DNA of 64,000 nt, from contig NZ_ML974127.1 of NCBI RefSeq assembly GCF_004765815.2, positions 443,310 to 507,309 on the forward strand. The letters run 5' to 3'. Shown piece by piece: positions 31,681 through 40,476 of this stretch (position 1 is its first letter; each line of letters starts with the position of its first letter). The translations under genes and the position numbers were made by a program. The notes beneath the pieces were generated by a model. That model was given only the letters and a program-made list of their open reading frames with translations, ran no database searches and was not told the origin of the DNA. The stretch comes from Halorussus salinus (GTDB lineage: Archaea; Halobacteriota; Halobacteria; Halobacteriales; Haladaptataceae).

Positions 31681-33243
31681 CTAATTCTCGTTCTTTGACG
31701 GTGTCCCGACGCGCCCGACGAACCGCGAGAGGGCGGCCGCTTGCAGGTCGCCGCCCCGCGTGGTCAGGTTGGCGTTGAACGCCAAGTCCGCCACGTCGTC
31801 GTCCAGCGCACCGAGGTCCACGTCGCTGGCGACGCGCTCTACCGCCTCCGGGAACGGGCGACCGAGGCTGACGTGGCCCGAGACGGCGTGAACGAAGTCC
31901 GTTATCTCGCGGTCCTTCGCGTCGTCCAGATTCGCCCGCCGGAGCGCGACGAGACCGACCGGCAAGGCACCCGCGACGTAGCCCAACAGTACGACGTTGA
32001 CCGGCCGATAGCCGAACGTCCAGAGCGCGGCGGCGAACGCGACCGCCAGCGGCGCGAACACGACCAGCGCGCTCGCGGGATTCCGGAGCGCGCCGGTCAG
32101 GACCGCGAGCGCGCCGTCCGGTCGCTCGTAGGTCCGTCCCGACTGGTCGGGCGGCCGGAGCGTCGCCACAACCGCGGCCGCGAGGCCCCCGACGACGAGG
32201 ATGAACGCCGCGCTCCCGTAGACCAACAGCCCCCGGACCGAAATCGAGCCGAGTGGCGTCCCAATCGTCCGGCTCAGGCCGGGCGCGAGGACGCTCATCA
32301 CGGTCACGACGATGACCAACAGCGCCGGAAGCACCAGCAGGACGACGAACAGTTCCGCCAGCAGTTCGAGGAAGTCGCTGGCCTGCTCGCGGTCTCTGGC
32401 CTGCCGGTTCGAGAGCATCCGACTCTCCATCTGGAGGTACTGGGCGAGCGCGTCCGGTCCCTGCTCGGCGTGTTCGCGGAACTTCACGAGGAAGGGAGCC
32501 AGCGCGTCCCGCGAGGGCGTGTCGCGGGCCACGACGCGCAGGCCCTCGCCCAGACTCCCGGTCAGCGTCGCCTTGTTGAGCGCCTTCCGGAACGCCACCG
32601 CGGTCTCGCCGTAGGCTTCCTCCCGGTCGGCGACCTTCCGGAGCATCGCCGCGCCCTCCTCGTTGCCCGACGAGAGCGCGTGGAGGTACCGGACCGCGCC
32701 CGGTAGGGTTCGCTCGATGTTCGACCGCCGGGCGCTCGCGGTCCACTTCAGGTAGCGCCCGCCCAAGGCGACGGTCCCCCGCTTGCCCGCGAGACCGACG
32801 CCGACCCCCGCGGCGGCCGCCGCGCCGGTCCGCGAGACGGCCGGGATTCCGACCGCTTCGAGACCGGGCACCCCGCGCTGGAGGAACTGGGCGGCGGCCG
32901 CCAGCGTGGCGTCGGGGAGCGCGACCACGACGACGAACGTCCAACTCGCCAACAACGCGAAGGCGAGCCACGACAGGCCGTAGGTCCGCGAGAGGAGAAC
33001 GTCGAAGCTCGCGGTCACGCCGGTCGCCCGGTAGTGTTTCCGGTCGGCGTCGTGGCGGGACCGGTCGGCGTGTCGGGAGAACAGCGCGTAGAGCGCCCGG
33101 TCGAACACCGAGAGCGTTCGGGTGCCGGTCGCGGTCCCTTTAGCGTCGGTAGTCTCGACGGTCACGCCGGTCGAATCGACTGATTTCGCTCCTTCGGGGT
33201 CGATGCCTCCGACCTGCTCGCCCCCGTCAGCGGCTCTCGTCAC
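31681..33243 (-). CDS. pilC: Type IV pilus assembly membrane platform, PilC/GspF family
   Basis: A 520-residue polytopic protein of the T2SF family that anchors the assembly ATPase. Two T2SF domains are visible: one around residues 150-260 (RYLHALSSGNEEGAAMLRKV, EGLRVVARDTPSRDALAPFL), the other near the C-terminus (GHVSLGRPFPEAVERVASDV). Helical segments lie around 85-130, 280-350 and 380-440. The start is GTG 33243 because GGAGGA lies 8-13 nt upstream; no ATG in frame competes. It follows pilB by 139 nt. In an uninterrupted operon the pilin-like genes would follow directly; here the AT-rich island intervenes. Confidence 0.88.
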   Translation of the reverse strand: MTRAADGGEQVGGIDPEGAKSVDSTGVTVETTDAKGTATGTRTLSVFDRALYALFSRHADRSRHDADRKHYRATGVTASFDVLLSRTYGLSWLAFALLASWTFVVVVALPDATLAAAAQFLQRGVPGLEAVGIPAVSRTGAAAAAGVGVGLAGKRGTVALGGRYLKWTASARRSNIERTLPGAVRYLHALSSGNEEGAAMLRKVADREEAYGETAVAFRKALNKATLTGSLGEGLRVVARDTPSRDALAPFLVKFREHAEQGPDALAQYLQMESRMLSNRQARDREQASDFLELLAELFVVLLVLPALLVIVVTVMSVLAPGLSRTIGTPLGSISVRGLLVYGSAAFILVVGGLAAAVVATLRPPDQSGRTYERPDGALAVLTGALRNPASALVVFAPLAVAFAAALWTFGYRPVNVVLLGYVAGALPVGLVALRRANLDDAKDREITDFVHAVSGHVSLGRPFPEAVERVASDVDLGALDDDVADLAFNANLTTRGGDLQAAALSRFVGRVGTPSKNEN

Positions 33244-33382
33244 CGAAGCGTCCTCCTCGAAGCGCGTTCATGGGCGCTCCTCTATTCGTTCTGGTATTTA
33301 AACTCTAGTAATACAGTTACTCTCAGCGTGAATCAAACGGACTCGACTGGGGTACTCGTCGGCGGTGTCACCGTTCGTCCCG

Positions 33383-35674
33383 TCAGGCCTCCCGTTTCAC
33401 GCGCTCGACAGTCGCGGCCTCGTCGTTGCGCAGGTCTGCGAGGAACGCGAACAGTTCTTGGAAGTCGTCCATCTCCTCGCGGGCCATGTACTGGACGTAC
33501 CGGTGCTTGCGCTGGAACTCGGCCTCGACCTCCTCGACAGGCCGGTCGGTCCGCTCCGCGAGTCTGTCGAGGAACCGGAAGCGGCGGGCGTCCCCTGCCG
33601 CATCTCCGTTCTCCCCCGCATCGTTCGTCCCGCCCGCGAGGTGGAACTCGCCCTCGGTGTCGCGCCACGCGACCGTGTTCCAGTAGACCGTCGTCTCGTC
33701 TTTCTCGATTGCACCACACCGCGCTCGTTCGGTGTCGAGGTCGGCGAACTCCGGCTCGGTGAGGAGTTCCACGACTTCGCCCACGTAGCGTTCGCCGTCC
33801 ACGTTCCGGGGGAAGACCACGAGGTCCAACTCCCGCAGGAGGTAGGGCGGGAGTCCCTGCTCGATGACGCGGTTCACCAACTTCTCCACGTCCTCTGCGT
33901 GGGTGGTCCCGATGATGCCGTGACCGGTGTTCAGACTCTCCGCGAAGGTCTGGAAGCTCGCTGGCGTGTTGATTTCGGCGATGACCTCCACGTCCGGATT
34001 GAGATAGTTGCACTCGGTCATCAGGTCGGCCATCGTCACGCGCTTGTAGTCGCTCTCGTGGTCCCGCGTCGTCAGCGAGACGCCGGTCTCGTGCGGAAGT
34101 CTGACCTCCCGCGACCCCTCGTCGATAGAAATCGGCCTGTCTCGGTACGGAATAAATGGCATATGCGAGTTCATGAGCGTCGTCTTGCCCGTACCGGTCG
34201 GCCCGGAGAACAGGACGACGCCGTGATGCTCGTAGGCCTGCCACAGCAACGTCACGATTTCGGTCGAGAGGCTGTCCGAGTCGAGCAAATCGACGGGCGT
34301 CATCGCCTCGGGGGCCTGCTTCCGGATGGAGATGTGCGGGCCGTCCTCGCTGATGACCCCGAGCGCGACCGCGGCGCGAATCGTCACCTCGTCGGGGACG
34401 CCCTCTGGCTGGAGATTCACCTTCGCGCTCGGGTTCGAGGCGTTCAGTTCCGTGCCGTCGCTGGCGGCCATCTGCGTGACGACGTTGGCGAAGGTCTCCT
34501 CGTCCTCGAAGGTGAGATTCGTGGGCGCGCGCTCGCCGTGGCCGATTTCCCGGCCTCTCGGCACCACCTTGATGCGCTCGCCGACCCGATTCGCTTCGAT
34601 GTCCTCCAGCAGGTCGTCGCGGATGGGAACGGTCAGCTTTCCGTGGCCGACGAAATCCCGCATCACGTAGTACACCAAGTCCGAGAGGCGGTCGGTCGAA
34701 AAGCGGTGGTCCACGGGCGGCACCGCCAAGTCGTACTCCGCCAAGGCGGTCCGGACGCGATAAGTGGCGGCGTCGAACCACGCCCGCGTGTTCCGCGCCG
34801 TGAGTCGCCGCGAGAGGAACGTTCGGGCGCGCTCGCGGACGAATCCCGCGCGGTCCTCGACCACGCCCTCGACGTTGGTCTCCCAGATGCGGTCCTTGCA
34901 CTCCTGAATTAGCTCCTCGTCGCCCGGCAGGAGGTCCGGTTCCAGCACGGCGTACTTCGTCGTAAAGGAGTCGTTGGCCAGCAGATGCTCGCGGTAGACG
35001 ACGACCGGGACCTGAAACTCCCGGAAATCGACGGTGTGGGTCTCGACGCGCTCGCTGGCGAACCGCTCCAGAAACCGGGCGTCGGCCGGGCAGTCGGTGT
35101 CGGCGGGCGCGTAGTCGTCGGTGTGGACGACCAGATACTCGCCCGCGGTGTCGGCCACGTCGATGCCCTCGTCCAACGCCAGTGGCGTCAACTCGCCGAG
35201 ACACCGCAGGTCCCGGAGCGCGTGGTACTCGACGCGCCGCCGGGCCTCGGGCGGCAGGTCGGTCAGGCGGTCCACGATGCGGCGGTACTTCGGGTCGAAG
35301 CCCGCGGCCATCCGCTCTTGGGCGGCCTCGCGGGTCAGCGGCCGCGCGAGGTTCGCGTCGGCGAAGTGGTCGAAGATGGCGTCGAGAGCGTCCCCGCCCG
35401 CGGGCGAGAGGTCGGGTTCCCGGACGCGGTAGTAGAATCCGGTGTCGGTCTCCTCGATGGTGGCGACGACGCCGGGGTGGAGTTCGTACTGCGAGCGGAC
35501 CTCGGGCGCGTACCACGCGTCGGAGTCGTCGGGCGGTTTCGGCGACGGGACGCGACCCGACGGAGGGTCGTCGGTCGGCGAGTCGTCGGTCGGCGACTCG
35601 GCAGTCAGCGAGTCGTCGGTTGGCGGGTCGCCGGTCCCGTCGCCGTCGGCGGTTCGGCCCTGCGAGTCGGTCAT
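33383..35674 (-). CDS. pilB: Type II/IV secretion-type pilus assembly ATPase, PilB/GspE family
   Basis: A 763-residue hexameric ATPase that powers pilus assembly. An acidic disordered N-terminus of about 60 residues (repeats of ESPTDDSPTDD type) precedes the haloarchaeal N-terminal domains. The core has Walker A FSGPTGTGKTTLMNS, an Asp box ISIDEGSREVRLP, Walker B region VEVIAEINTP and the His box GHGIIGTTHAEDVE. It is first in the operon with pilC and the pilin-like genes. Archaellum ATPase (ArlI) is unlikely because of length and gene context. Upstream (35675-35833) is an AT-rich promoter region. Confidence 0.9.
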   Translation of the reverse strand: MTDSQGRTADGDGTGDPPTDDSLTAESPTDDSPTDDPPSGRVPSPKPPDDSDAWYAPEVRSQYELHPGVVATIEETDTGFYYRVREPDLSPAGGDALDAIFDHFADANLARPLTREAAQERMAAGFDPKYRRIVDRLTDLPPEARRRVEYHALRDLRCLGELTPLALDEGIDVADTAGEYLVVHTDDYAPADTDCPADARFLERFASERVETHTVDFREFQVPVVVYREHLLANDSFTTKYAVLEPDLLPGDEELIQECKDRIWETNVEGVVEDRAGFVRERARTFLSRRLTARNTRAWFDAATYRVRTALAEYDLAVPPVDHRFSTDRLSDLVYYVMRDFVGHGKLTVPIRDDLLEDIEANRVGERIKVVPRGREIGHGERAPTNLTFEDEETFANVVTQMAASDGTELNASNPSAKVNLQPEGVPDEVTIRAAVALGVISEDGPHISIRKQAPEAMTPVDLLDSDSLSTEIVTLLWQAYEHHGVVLFSGPTGTGKTTLMNSHMPFIPYRDRPISIDEGSREVRLPHETGVSLTTRDHESDYKRVTMADLMTECNYLNPDVEVIAEINTPASFQTFAESLNTGHGIIGTTHAEDVEKLVNRVIEQGLPPYLLRELDLVVFPRNVDGERYVGEVVELLTEPEFADLDTERARCGAIEKDETTVYWNTVAWRDTEGEFHLAGGTNDAGENGDAAGDARRFRFLDRLAERTDRPVEEVEAEFQRKHRYVQYMAREEMDDFQELFAFLADLRNDEAATVERVKREA

Positions 35675-35833
35675 ACGACTGCTTCGTCACGCGATATAAT
35701 TTAAAACTTAGTAATCGGAATACGGAATTTGTTGCGTGGACGACGCATAGGGACTGTGCGCTCCACACCGTAGAACCGTGCAGTCGGTTTCCTCCCAAAA
35801 TTATCGTATTCCGGCACTTCGACCGTGAAATAG

Positions 35834-36061
35834 ATGGACGAGTCGCTACTCGCCGACTGGGTGCGCCGGTCGCCGTCCCTCGACGCGATTCTCGATTCGA
35901 GCGCCCGGACCGCGATTTCCGACGACTTCGTACCCGACGACCTCCTCGCGGAGTGGCGCGACGTATTCGACGCCGACGCCGACTTCCGGGACCGACTCCG
36001 ATTCGCGGACTGGACTCCCGAGGAGACTTGCGACCGGCCGAACCCTTCCGAAATAATATAA
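35834..36061 (+). CDS. LanM N-terminus-like protein, probably a remnant
   Basis: A 75-residue open frame. Residues 3-60 align with residues 4-58 of the lanthipeptide synthetase encoded at 42294: SLLADWVRRSPSLDAILD against TLLADCAARSRPLTATLD, then PDDLLAEWRDVFDADADFR against PDDLLATWRDIFDGDDEFR. After that the frame ends in unrelated AT-rich sequence (stop 36059-36061). An AT-rich box (AAAATTATC at 35797-35805) is about 30 nt upstream, as in front of lanM, so it may be expressed. It lacks all catalytic parts. It is either the stub of a second lanM or a small protein that shares this domain. Confidence 0.65.
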   Translation: MDESLLADWVRRSPSLDAILDSSARTAISDDFVPDDLLAEWRDVFDADADFRDRLRFADWTPEETCDRPNPSEII

Positions 36062-36141
36062 ATACTATGGTTCAAAAACTTAAATTCGTTTAAGATATTT
36101 CAACAGATATACGTCTCGCGGCGAGCCGAAATACGTTCACA

Positions 36142-37365
36142 ATGCCACGGCAATCCCGCCGTCGATTCGTACGGACCGCGAGCGTATCGCTACTGAGTGC
36201 CGCGGGACTCGGCGCGGCGACCGGCGCGAGCGTCGCCCAGTCGGCCAACGGTGAGTTCACCGCCGTCGAGGAGTCCCCGACCGAAAAGACGTTGTTCGGC
36301 GCGGTCACGACCGAGGGCGGTCCCGTCGCCGTCGGCGCGGGCGGCGATGTCCTCCTCCGAGGAGAGAACGGGTGGTCGAAAATAGTCGAGTACGGCCCTC
36401 AAGCCCGGAGTCGGCCGCTTCGCGGGGTCGCCGTCACCACCGACGGGAAGGGCGTCTGGTTCGTCGGCGGGTCGGGGGTCATCGGCGAGTACCGAATCGA
36501 TACGCGGACGCTGACGAACTACTCGGCACCGAACGGGAAGACGAGTACGTGGGAGGACGTGGCGGTCGTCGGCGAGGCCGGGTCGAGCGAACGGCTCTAC
36601 TTCGTCAACGGGTCGGGCGAACTCCTCGTCGGCGTCCGACAGGAGTCGGGCGCGATACAGTACGAGGAGGTGACCAAACCCGGCGGCGGCTCGACCATCC
36701 CCGGTATCGACTTCTACGGTCGAACGTCCGGCCACGTCGCCAGCACCAGCCAACTCGTCGCCGAGACGGGAGACGGCGGCACGAACTGGTCTCGAATCGG
36801 CATCGACTTCGCGGGCGGCGCGTTCTACGACGTGGCGAGCGTCGCGCCCGACGACGTGAACGTCGCTGGCGGCGACGGCATCGTCTACCGGTACGACGGC
36901 GCGCGCTGGACGCCGCACGTCGTGGACGACGACCGGCAGGCGATTCGCGCGCTCGACCGCGACGGCGAGGGCGGCGTCGCGGCCGGAGCCGACGGGAAGG
37001 TCTACGAACGCCAGTCCGCCGGAGAGTGGACGCGCTACCAGACGCCGACCGACGCCAAACTCAACGGCGTCGCCAGCGGTCCGAACTACGATGTCGCGGT
37101 CGGCAACACCGGTGCCATCGTGGAGCGCGTCGACGGCACCGACGACGGCGGCGACGGTGGCGACGGTGGCGACGGTGGCGACGGTGACGACGGACTGTTC
37201 CCCATCCTGACGAGTTCGACGACCGGTTCGCTGGTGACCTCGACGTTCGACACCACGACGACCGACTCGCTTCTGGACGGGGACCTCGACTCCGAGTTCC
37301 CCGTCGCCTACGACCCCGAGGCGGTCGAACACGTCGAGGAGGGCGAGTGGCTCGTCGGCGAGTAG
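36142..37365 (+). CDS. Tat-exported YCF48/BNR-like beta-propeller protein
   Basis: A 407-residue secreted protein. The Tat signal is SRRRFVRTASVSLLSAAGLG with AQSA-type cleavage near residue 34. Then six or so blades of about 45 residues follow, each with a GGxV/AVGxGGxVL or DVASVAPDDVNVAGG pattern, as in YCF48-like (photosystem II assembly factor) and BNR repeats. At about 335 there is a GDGGDGGDG linker and a Thr/Ser/Asp-rich tail with no obvious membrane anchor. It may be a surface scaffold. It starts 80 nt after the LanM remnant on the same strand, with AT-rich sequence between; a functional link is unproven. Confidence 0.8.
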   Translation: MPRQSRRRFVRTASVSLLSAAGLGAATGASVAQSANGEFTAVEESPTEKTLFGAVTTEGGPVAVGAGGDVLLRGENGWSKIVEYGPQARSRPLRGVAVTTDGKGVWFVGGSGVIGEYRIDTRTLTNYSAPNGKTSTWEDVAVVGEAGSSERLYFVNGSGELLVGVRQESGAIQYEEVTKPGGGSTIPGIDFYGRTSGHVASTSQLVAETGDGGTNWSRIGIDFAGGAFYDVASVAPDDVNVAGGDGIVYRYDGARWTPHVVDDDRQAIRALDRDGEGGVAAGADGKVYERQSAGEWTRYQTPTDAKLNGVASGPNYDVAVGNTGAIVERVDGTDDGGDGGDGGDGGDGDDGLFPILTSSTTGSLVTSTFDTTTTDSLLDGDLDSEFPVAYDPEAVEHVEEGEWLVGE

Positions 37366-37377
37366 TCGGTCCCCGTC

Positions 37378-37683
37378 TCAGTCCAGCGTCACCCACGCCA
37401 GAAAGCCGATGGCCAGCGTCTCCAAGACGTGGAACAGCAACATCGCTTGCCACGCGGGGTCGGGGACCTTCGTGCCGAACCAGACCGACAGGACCGGGTC
37501 GAGTTGGTAGAAGTAGAGCGCGAACCCGTTCTCGGCGAACAGGAGCGCGGCGAACACGACCATCCCGAGGGTGTGTTTCGACCGGACGCGCCGGTAGTTT
37601 CGAACCCAGACGCTGGCCAGCAGCGCGAGCAACAGCAGATTGAGTCCCGTGGCGACCCGCGCGAGGTCGATCCAGATGCTCAT
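37378..37683 (-). CDS. Small membrane protein (DUF7521-like), paired with an HTH gene
   Basis: A 101-residue protein with three to four helices (LLLLALLASVWV, LGMVVFAALLFAENGFALYF, MLLFHVLETLAIGFLAWV). Small proteins of this kind are commonly encoded next to ArsR-like winged-helix genes in haloarchaea, as here (37745). Start ATG 37683. Its role is unknown; it could be a sensor or stress membrane protein under control of its neighbour. Confidence 0.72.
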   Translation of the reverse strand: MSIWIDLARVATGLNLLLLALLASVWVRNYRRVRSKHTLGMVVFAALLFAENGFALYFYQLDPVLSVWFGTKVPDPAWQAMLLFHVLETLAIGFLAWVTLD

Positions 37684-37744
37684 CGGTTCGACCTCCGGGT
37701 CGGTCGGGCGGGGCTGTCGTGGTCGCTCGGGTGTCGGGTCATGG

Positions 37745-38020
37745 TCATTCGAGTTGGGTGATGATGTCCTCGACGGTGTCCCAGTGGTCGCGGGTCGCCT
37801 CCGAGGGGAGGTAGACCGCGCCGTAGTCGTCGCCGCTGGACTCCACGAGGTCGTTCTCGACCAGCACGTCGAGGTGGTGTCGAATCGTGTCGTAGTTGAG
37901 GTCCAGTTCCTCTGCGAGCTGGTTGGGGTTCCGGGGACGCTCGTCTATCGCCCGGAGGAGCCGCGCGCGGTTGACGCCCCCGCGAGTCCCCGCCAGCACG
38001 TACCAGAGGACCTTCTCCAT
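37745..38020 (-). CDS. ArsR-like winged-helix transcriptional regulator
   Basis: A 91-residue protein that is almost entirely a winged helix: RARLLRAIDERPRNPNQLAE, then the recognition helix NYDTIRHHLDVLVENDLVE and a wing with YGAVYLPS. No ligand domain or cysteine pair is present, so it is not a metal-binding ArsR. It sits 61 nt upstream of the small membrane gene and likely controls that operon. ATG 38020 is preferred over GTG 38023. Confidence 0.85.
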   Translation of the reverse strand: MEKVLWYVLAGTRGGVNRARLLRAIDERPRNPNQLAEELDLNYDTIRHHLDVLVENDLVESSGDDYGAVYLPSEATRDHWDTVEDIITQLE

Positions 38021-38129
38021 CACGCCTCACAACTCAAACCCGGTACGTAAGGCCACCGAAGCGGACCGACGCTCCTCGGCGGACCCGGCAGACTGACACT
38101 CCCGGCGGACCGACGAGACGACCGGCGGG

Positions 38130-39476
38130 CTACTGTTGGACGATGAACTGTCCGGCGATTTCCTTCACTTCGGCCATCGTCTTCGGTTCGTCCACGGCCT
38201 TCGGGAACGGCGACGAGAGGTTCAACTCGTTCAGGAAGCTGGCGTGGCGGGCCTCGACGCTGTGGATGCCGATGGCGGCCGAGAACACCTCGTCGTTCGA
38301 GACGGTCGGCGCGGCACCCTTGTACGCGGCGACGCCGGTGTTTTCGAGGGCCTTGGCGACCCCGAGGAATTCGGAGGGCGTCTCGTAGCCGAAGTCGTAC
38401 TCGGCCTCCTCGACCGGGGTGCCGCCCAACTTCTCGACGGTCGCGGCGAGCGCGTCGACGTGGGCCGCTTCGTGGTCGCCGACGGTCTGCAAGTGACCGG
38501 GCACCTTCATCCGCACGTCGTCGGCGAACGACGAGAGGGCGTCGGCACCCATCAGTTCGTCGTCGCTGAACTCCTCCATCCCCTCGCGGTAGAAGGCGTT
38601 TTCGAGGTGTTCGAGCGTCAGCGCGTAGTTCAGCACGTCCACGTCGCTGGTGTCGTCGTCGGCCTTCCGGTCGGGCGTCGCGCGCTCCTCGGGCGGGTTC
38701 GTCTCGTAGACGCTCGGGTCCACCTCGCTGGTGACGAACTGGCCCGCGATTTCGAGGACCTTCTCGACCGACTTGGCCTCGTCCACCGCGTTCGGGTACG
38801 GGGAGTCCGAGTTCACGAAGTTCAGGAAACTGGCGTGGCGGGCCTCGACGCTGTGGATGCCCGCGGCCGCCGCCAGCACGTCGTTGCTCACGACTTTCGG
38901 GGCCGCGCCAGCGTACGCCGCGACGCCGGTGTTTTCGAGGGCCTTCGCGGTCGCGAGGAACTCGGAGGGCGTCTCGTAGCCGAAGTCGTACTCGCCTTCC
39001 GGCACGGGGTCGCCGCCCAACTCCTCGACGGTGGCGGTGATGGCCTCGACGTGGGCGGCCTCGTGGTCGCCGACCGTCTGCAGGTACGCGGGCACGTCCA
39101 TCCGGACCTCCTCGCCGAACGACGAGAGGGCGTCGGCACCCATCAGTTCGTCGTCGGCGAACTCGTTCAGGCCCTCGCGGTAGAAGGCGTTTTCGAGGTG
39201 TTCGAGCGTCAGCGCGTAGTTCAGGACGGGCACGTCGGGGTCGGTCGGTGCCTCGGTGGTGGTCTCGTCGGTCGTCGTCTCCTCGGCGGTGGTCGTCATC
39301 ATTTCGGTCATCGTCTCGGTTGCGGTCGTCTCGCTTCCGGTGTCGTCGCCGCCGCCGGTACAGCCAGCGAGCGCGACTGCGCCGAGCGCGGAGGCTCCTC
39401 CGAGGAACGCGCGCCGCGAGCGAGTCGAGTCGGTGTCGGACGAGTCGTCGGCCGAGGTCGGGTCGTTTCGGGTCAT
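38130..39476 (-). CDS. Tat lipoprotein with two ferritin-like domains
   Basis: A 448-residue exported protein. The Tat signal RSRRAFLGGASALGAVALAGC carries a lipobox; here the key parts are SRRAFLGG and LAGC, predicting lipid anchoring. A Thr/Glu-rich linker is followed by two tandem ferritin-like domains (about 95-265 and 285-448) that are roughly 70% alike: each has LNYALTLEHLENAFYREG, TVGDHEAAHVEA/DA and IHSVEARHASFLN. The Glu and His residues in these motifs would bind a di-iron centre. Domains of this kind (Ferritin_2, DUF4439-like) may detoxify peroxide or bind iron outside the membrane. The duplication is internal and recent-looking. Confidence 0.88.
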   Translation of the reverse strand: MTRNDPTSADDSSDTDSTRSRRAFLGGASALGAVALAGCTGGGDDTGSETTATETMTEMMTTTAEETTTDETTTEAPTDPDVPVLNYALTLEHLENAFYREGLNEFADDELMGADALSSFGEEVRMDVPAYLQTVGDHEAAHVEAITATVEELGGDPVPEGEYDFGYETPSEFLATAKALENTGVAAYAGAAPKVVSNDVLAAAAGIHSVEARHASFLNFVNSDSPYPNAVDEAKSVEKVLEIAGQFVTSEVDPSVYETNPPEERATPDRKADDDTSDVDVLNYALTLEHLENAFYREGMEEFSDDELMGADALSSFADDVRMKVPGHLQTVGDHEAAHVDALAATVEKLGGTPVEEAEYDFGYETPSEFLGVAKALENTGVAAYKGAAPTVSNDEVFSAAIGIHSVEARHASFLNELNLSSPFPKAVDEPKTMAEVKEIAGQFIVQQ

Positions 39477-39695
39477 TGCTTCGCTTACGTCTACCCGCGA
39501 CACGCTCATGAGTATTTTCGCAACTTTGACATAATTCCGTCCGAGGAGTCCCGGAGGTCCGTCCGAACTCTCTCCCAATTTCGTCCGAAATCGAACGCCG
39601 GGAGTCGATTCGGCGGTCGGGACGAGCGCGACGAGTTCGGTTCGACCGATTGCGACGAGGGAAATGTTTGAATAGGGGGAGGGTGAGAGAGGGGT

Positions 39696-39845
39696 ATGCC
39701 GGACGAAGCGGCCGCGATAGAACGCTGTGCCTACTGTCGAGGGTACGTCCCCGTGACGCACGTCGATATCCCCGACCGACCGACGGACGCGCCGCTCCGG
39801 GCGCGAGTCGCAATCTGCGAAAAATGCCTCGGAGACGGTCTGTAG
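39696..39845 (+). CDS. 49-residue zinc-finger microprotein
   Basis: An open frame from ATG 39696 to TAG 39843-39845. It has two CxxC pairs, CAYC at residues 11-14 and CEKC at 41-44, spaced to bind one zinc, between which runs GYVPVTHVDIPDRP. A TTTGAATA box at about 39667-39674 gives a short leader. Small zinc-finger proteins with this layout are frequent and often important regulators in haloarchaea. Its target is unknown. Confidence 0.7.
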   Translation: MPDEAAAIERCAYCRGYVPVTHVDIPDRPTDAPLRARVAICEKCLGDGL

Positions 39846-39951
39846 CGATGGTTCCGACGACCGAGGAGTCCCGGTCGCGGTCCGTCGGAAAATCGGTCCG
39901 TCGAAACGTCGCTCCCTCGGGACGCCCGGCCGTGCGGTGGCCGTCCTTCCG

Positions 39952-40245
39952 CTACTGAACCGCTTCCAACTCGTCGGTCAGGTACTTGCCTTCCCACTCG
40001 CGGCGGGCGTCGAGTTCTCGCTCGCCGCGGTTGTTCAGCGCGTAGAAGTTCGTTCGGCGGTCGCGCTGGCCCTTCTCGACGAACCCCTTGTCCACGAGCG
40101 TATCGAGGTTCGGGTAGAGGCGGCCGTGATGTATCTCTTTCTCGTAGTACGATTCGAGTTCGTCCTTGATGGCGAGGCCGTGCGGTTCGTCCAATCCGGC
40201 GATGACGTACAGGAGGTCGCGCTGGAATCCGGTCAAATCGTGCAT
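39952..40245 (-). CDS. PadR-family transcriptional regulator
   Basis: A 97-residue PadR winged helix: GFQRDLLYVIAGLDEPHG, AIKDELESYYEKEIHHGRLY, PNLDTLVDKGFVEKG and YALNNRGERELDARREW. The C-terminal dimerisation helix is short, as in haloarchaeal members. It is divergent from the ABC transporter operon (231-nt gap rich in AT) and may control it; such pairing of PadR regulators and ABC-2 exporters is common. Confidence 0.9.
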   Translation of the reverse strand: MHDLTGFQRDLLYVIAGLDEPHGLAIKDELESYYEKEIHHGRLYPNLDTLVDKGFVEKGQRDRRTNFYALNNRGERELDARREWEGKYLTDELEAVQ

Positions 40246-40476
40246 AAATCTCTCCCCTCTCCTTCAAAGATATTCCGTAATCTAATAAGTGTTCGGGCGA
40301 TTATGAAATAATACCGCTCTATTCGGTCCGAAACAAGTGTCAGACAATCGTCTGTGAATCGTCATTTATAGCTTCGAACTGTCCATTCTCGGCGTACGCT
40401 CGCGCTCGTCGTCCGGTAATCTCCCCGATAGCGTCTTCTCAAAAATACTATACGGTGTCGTGTCGATGAGCCAACC

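Noticed and set aside
30431-31682. Island as an insertion sequence
   Set aside because: No transposase and no terminal inverted repeats; the 6-bp TCGACT match at both ends is short enough to be chance.
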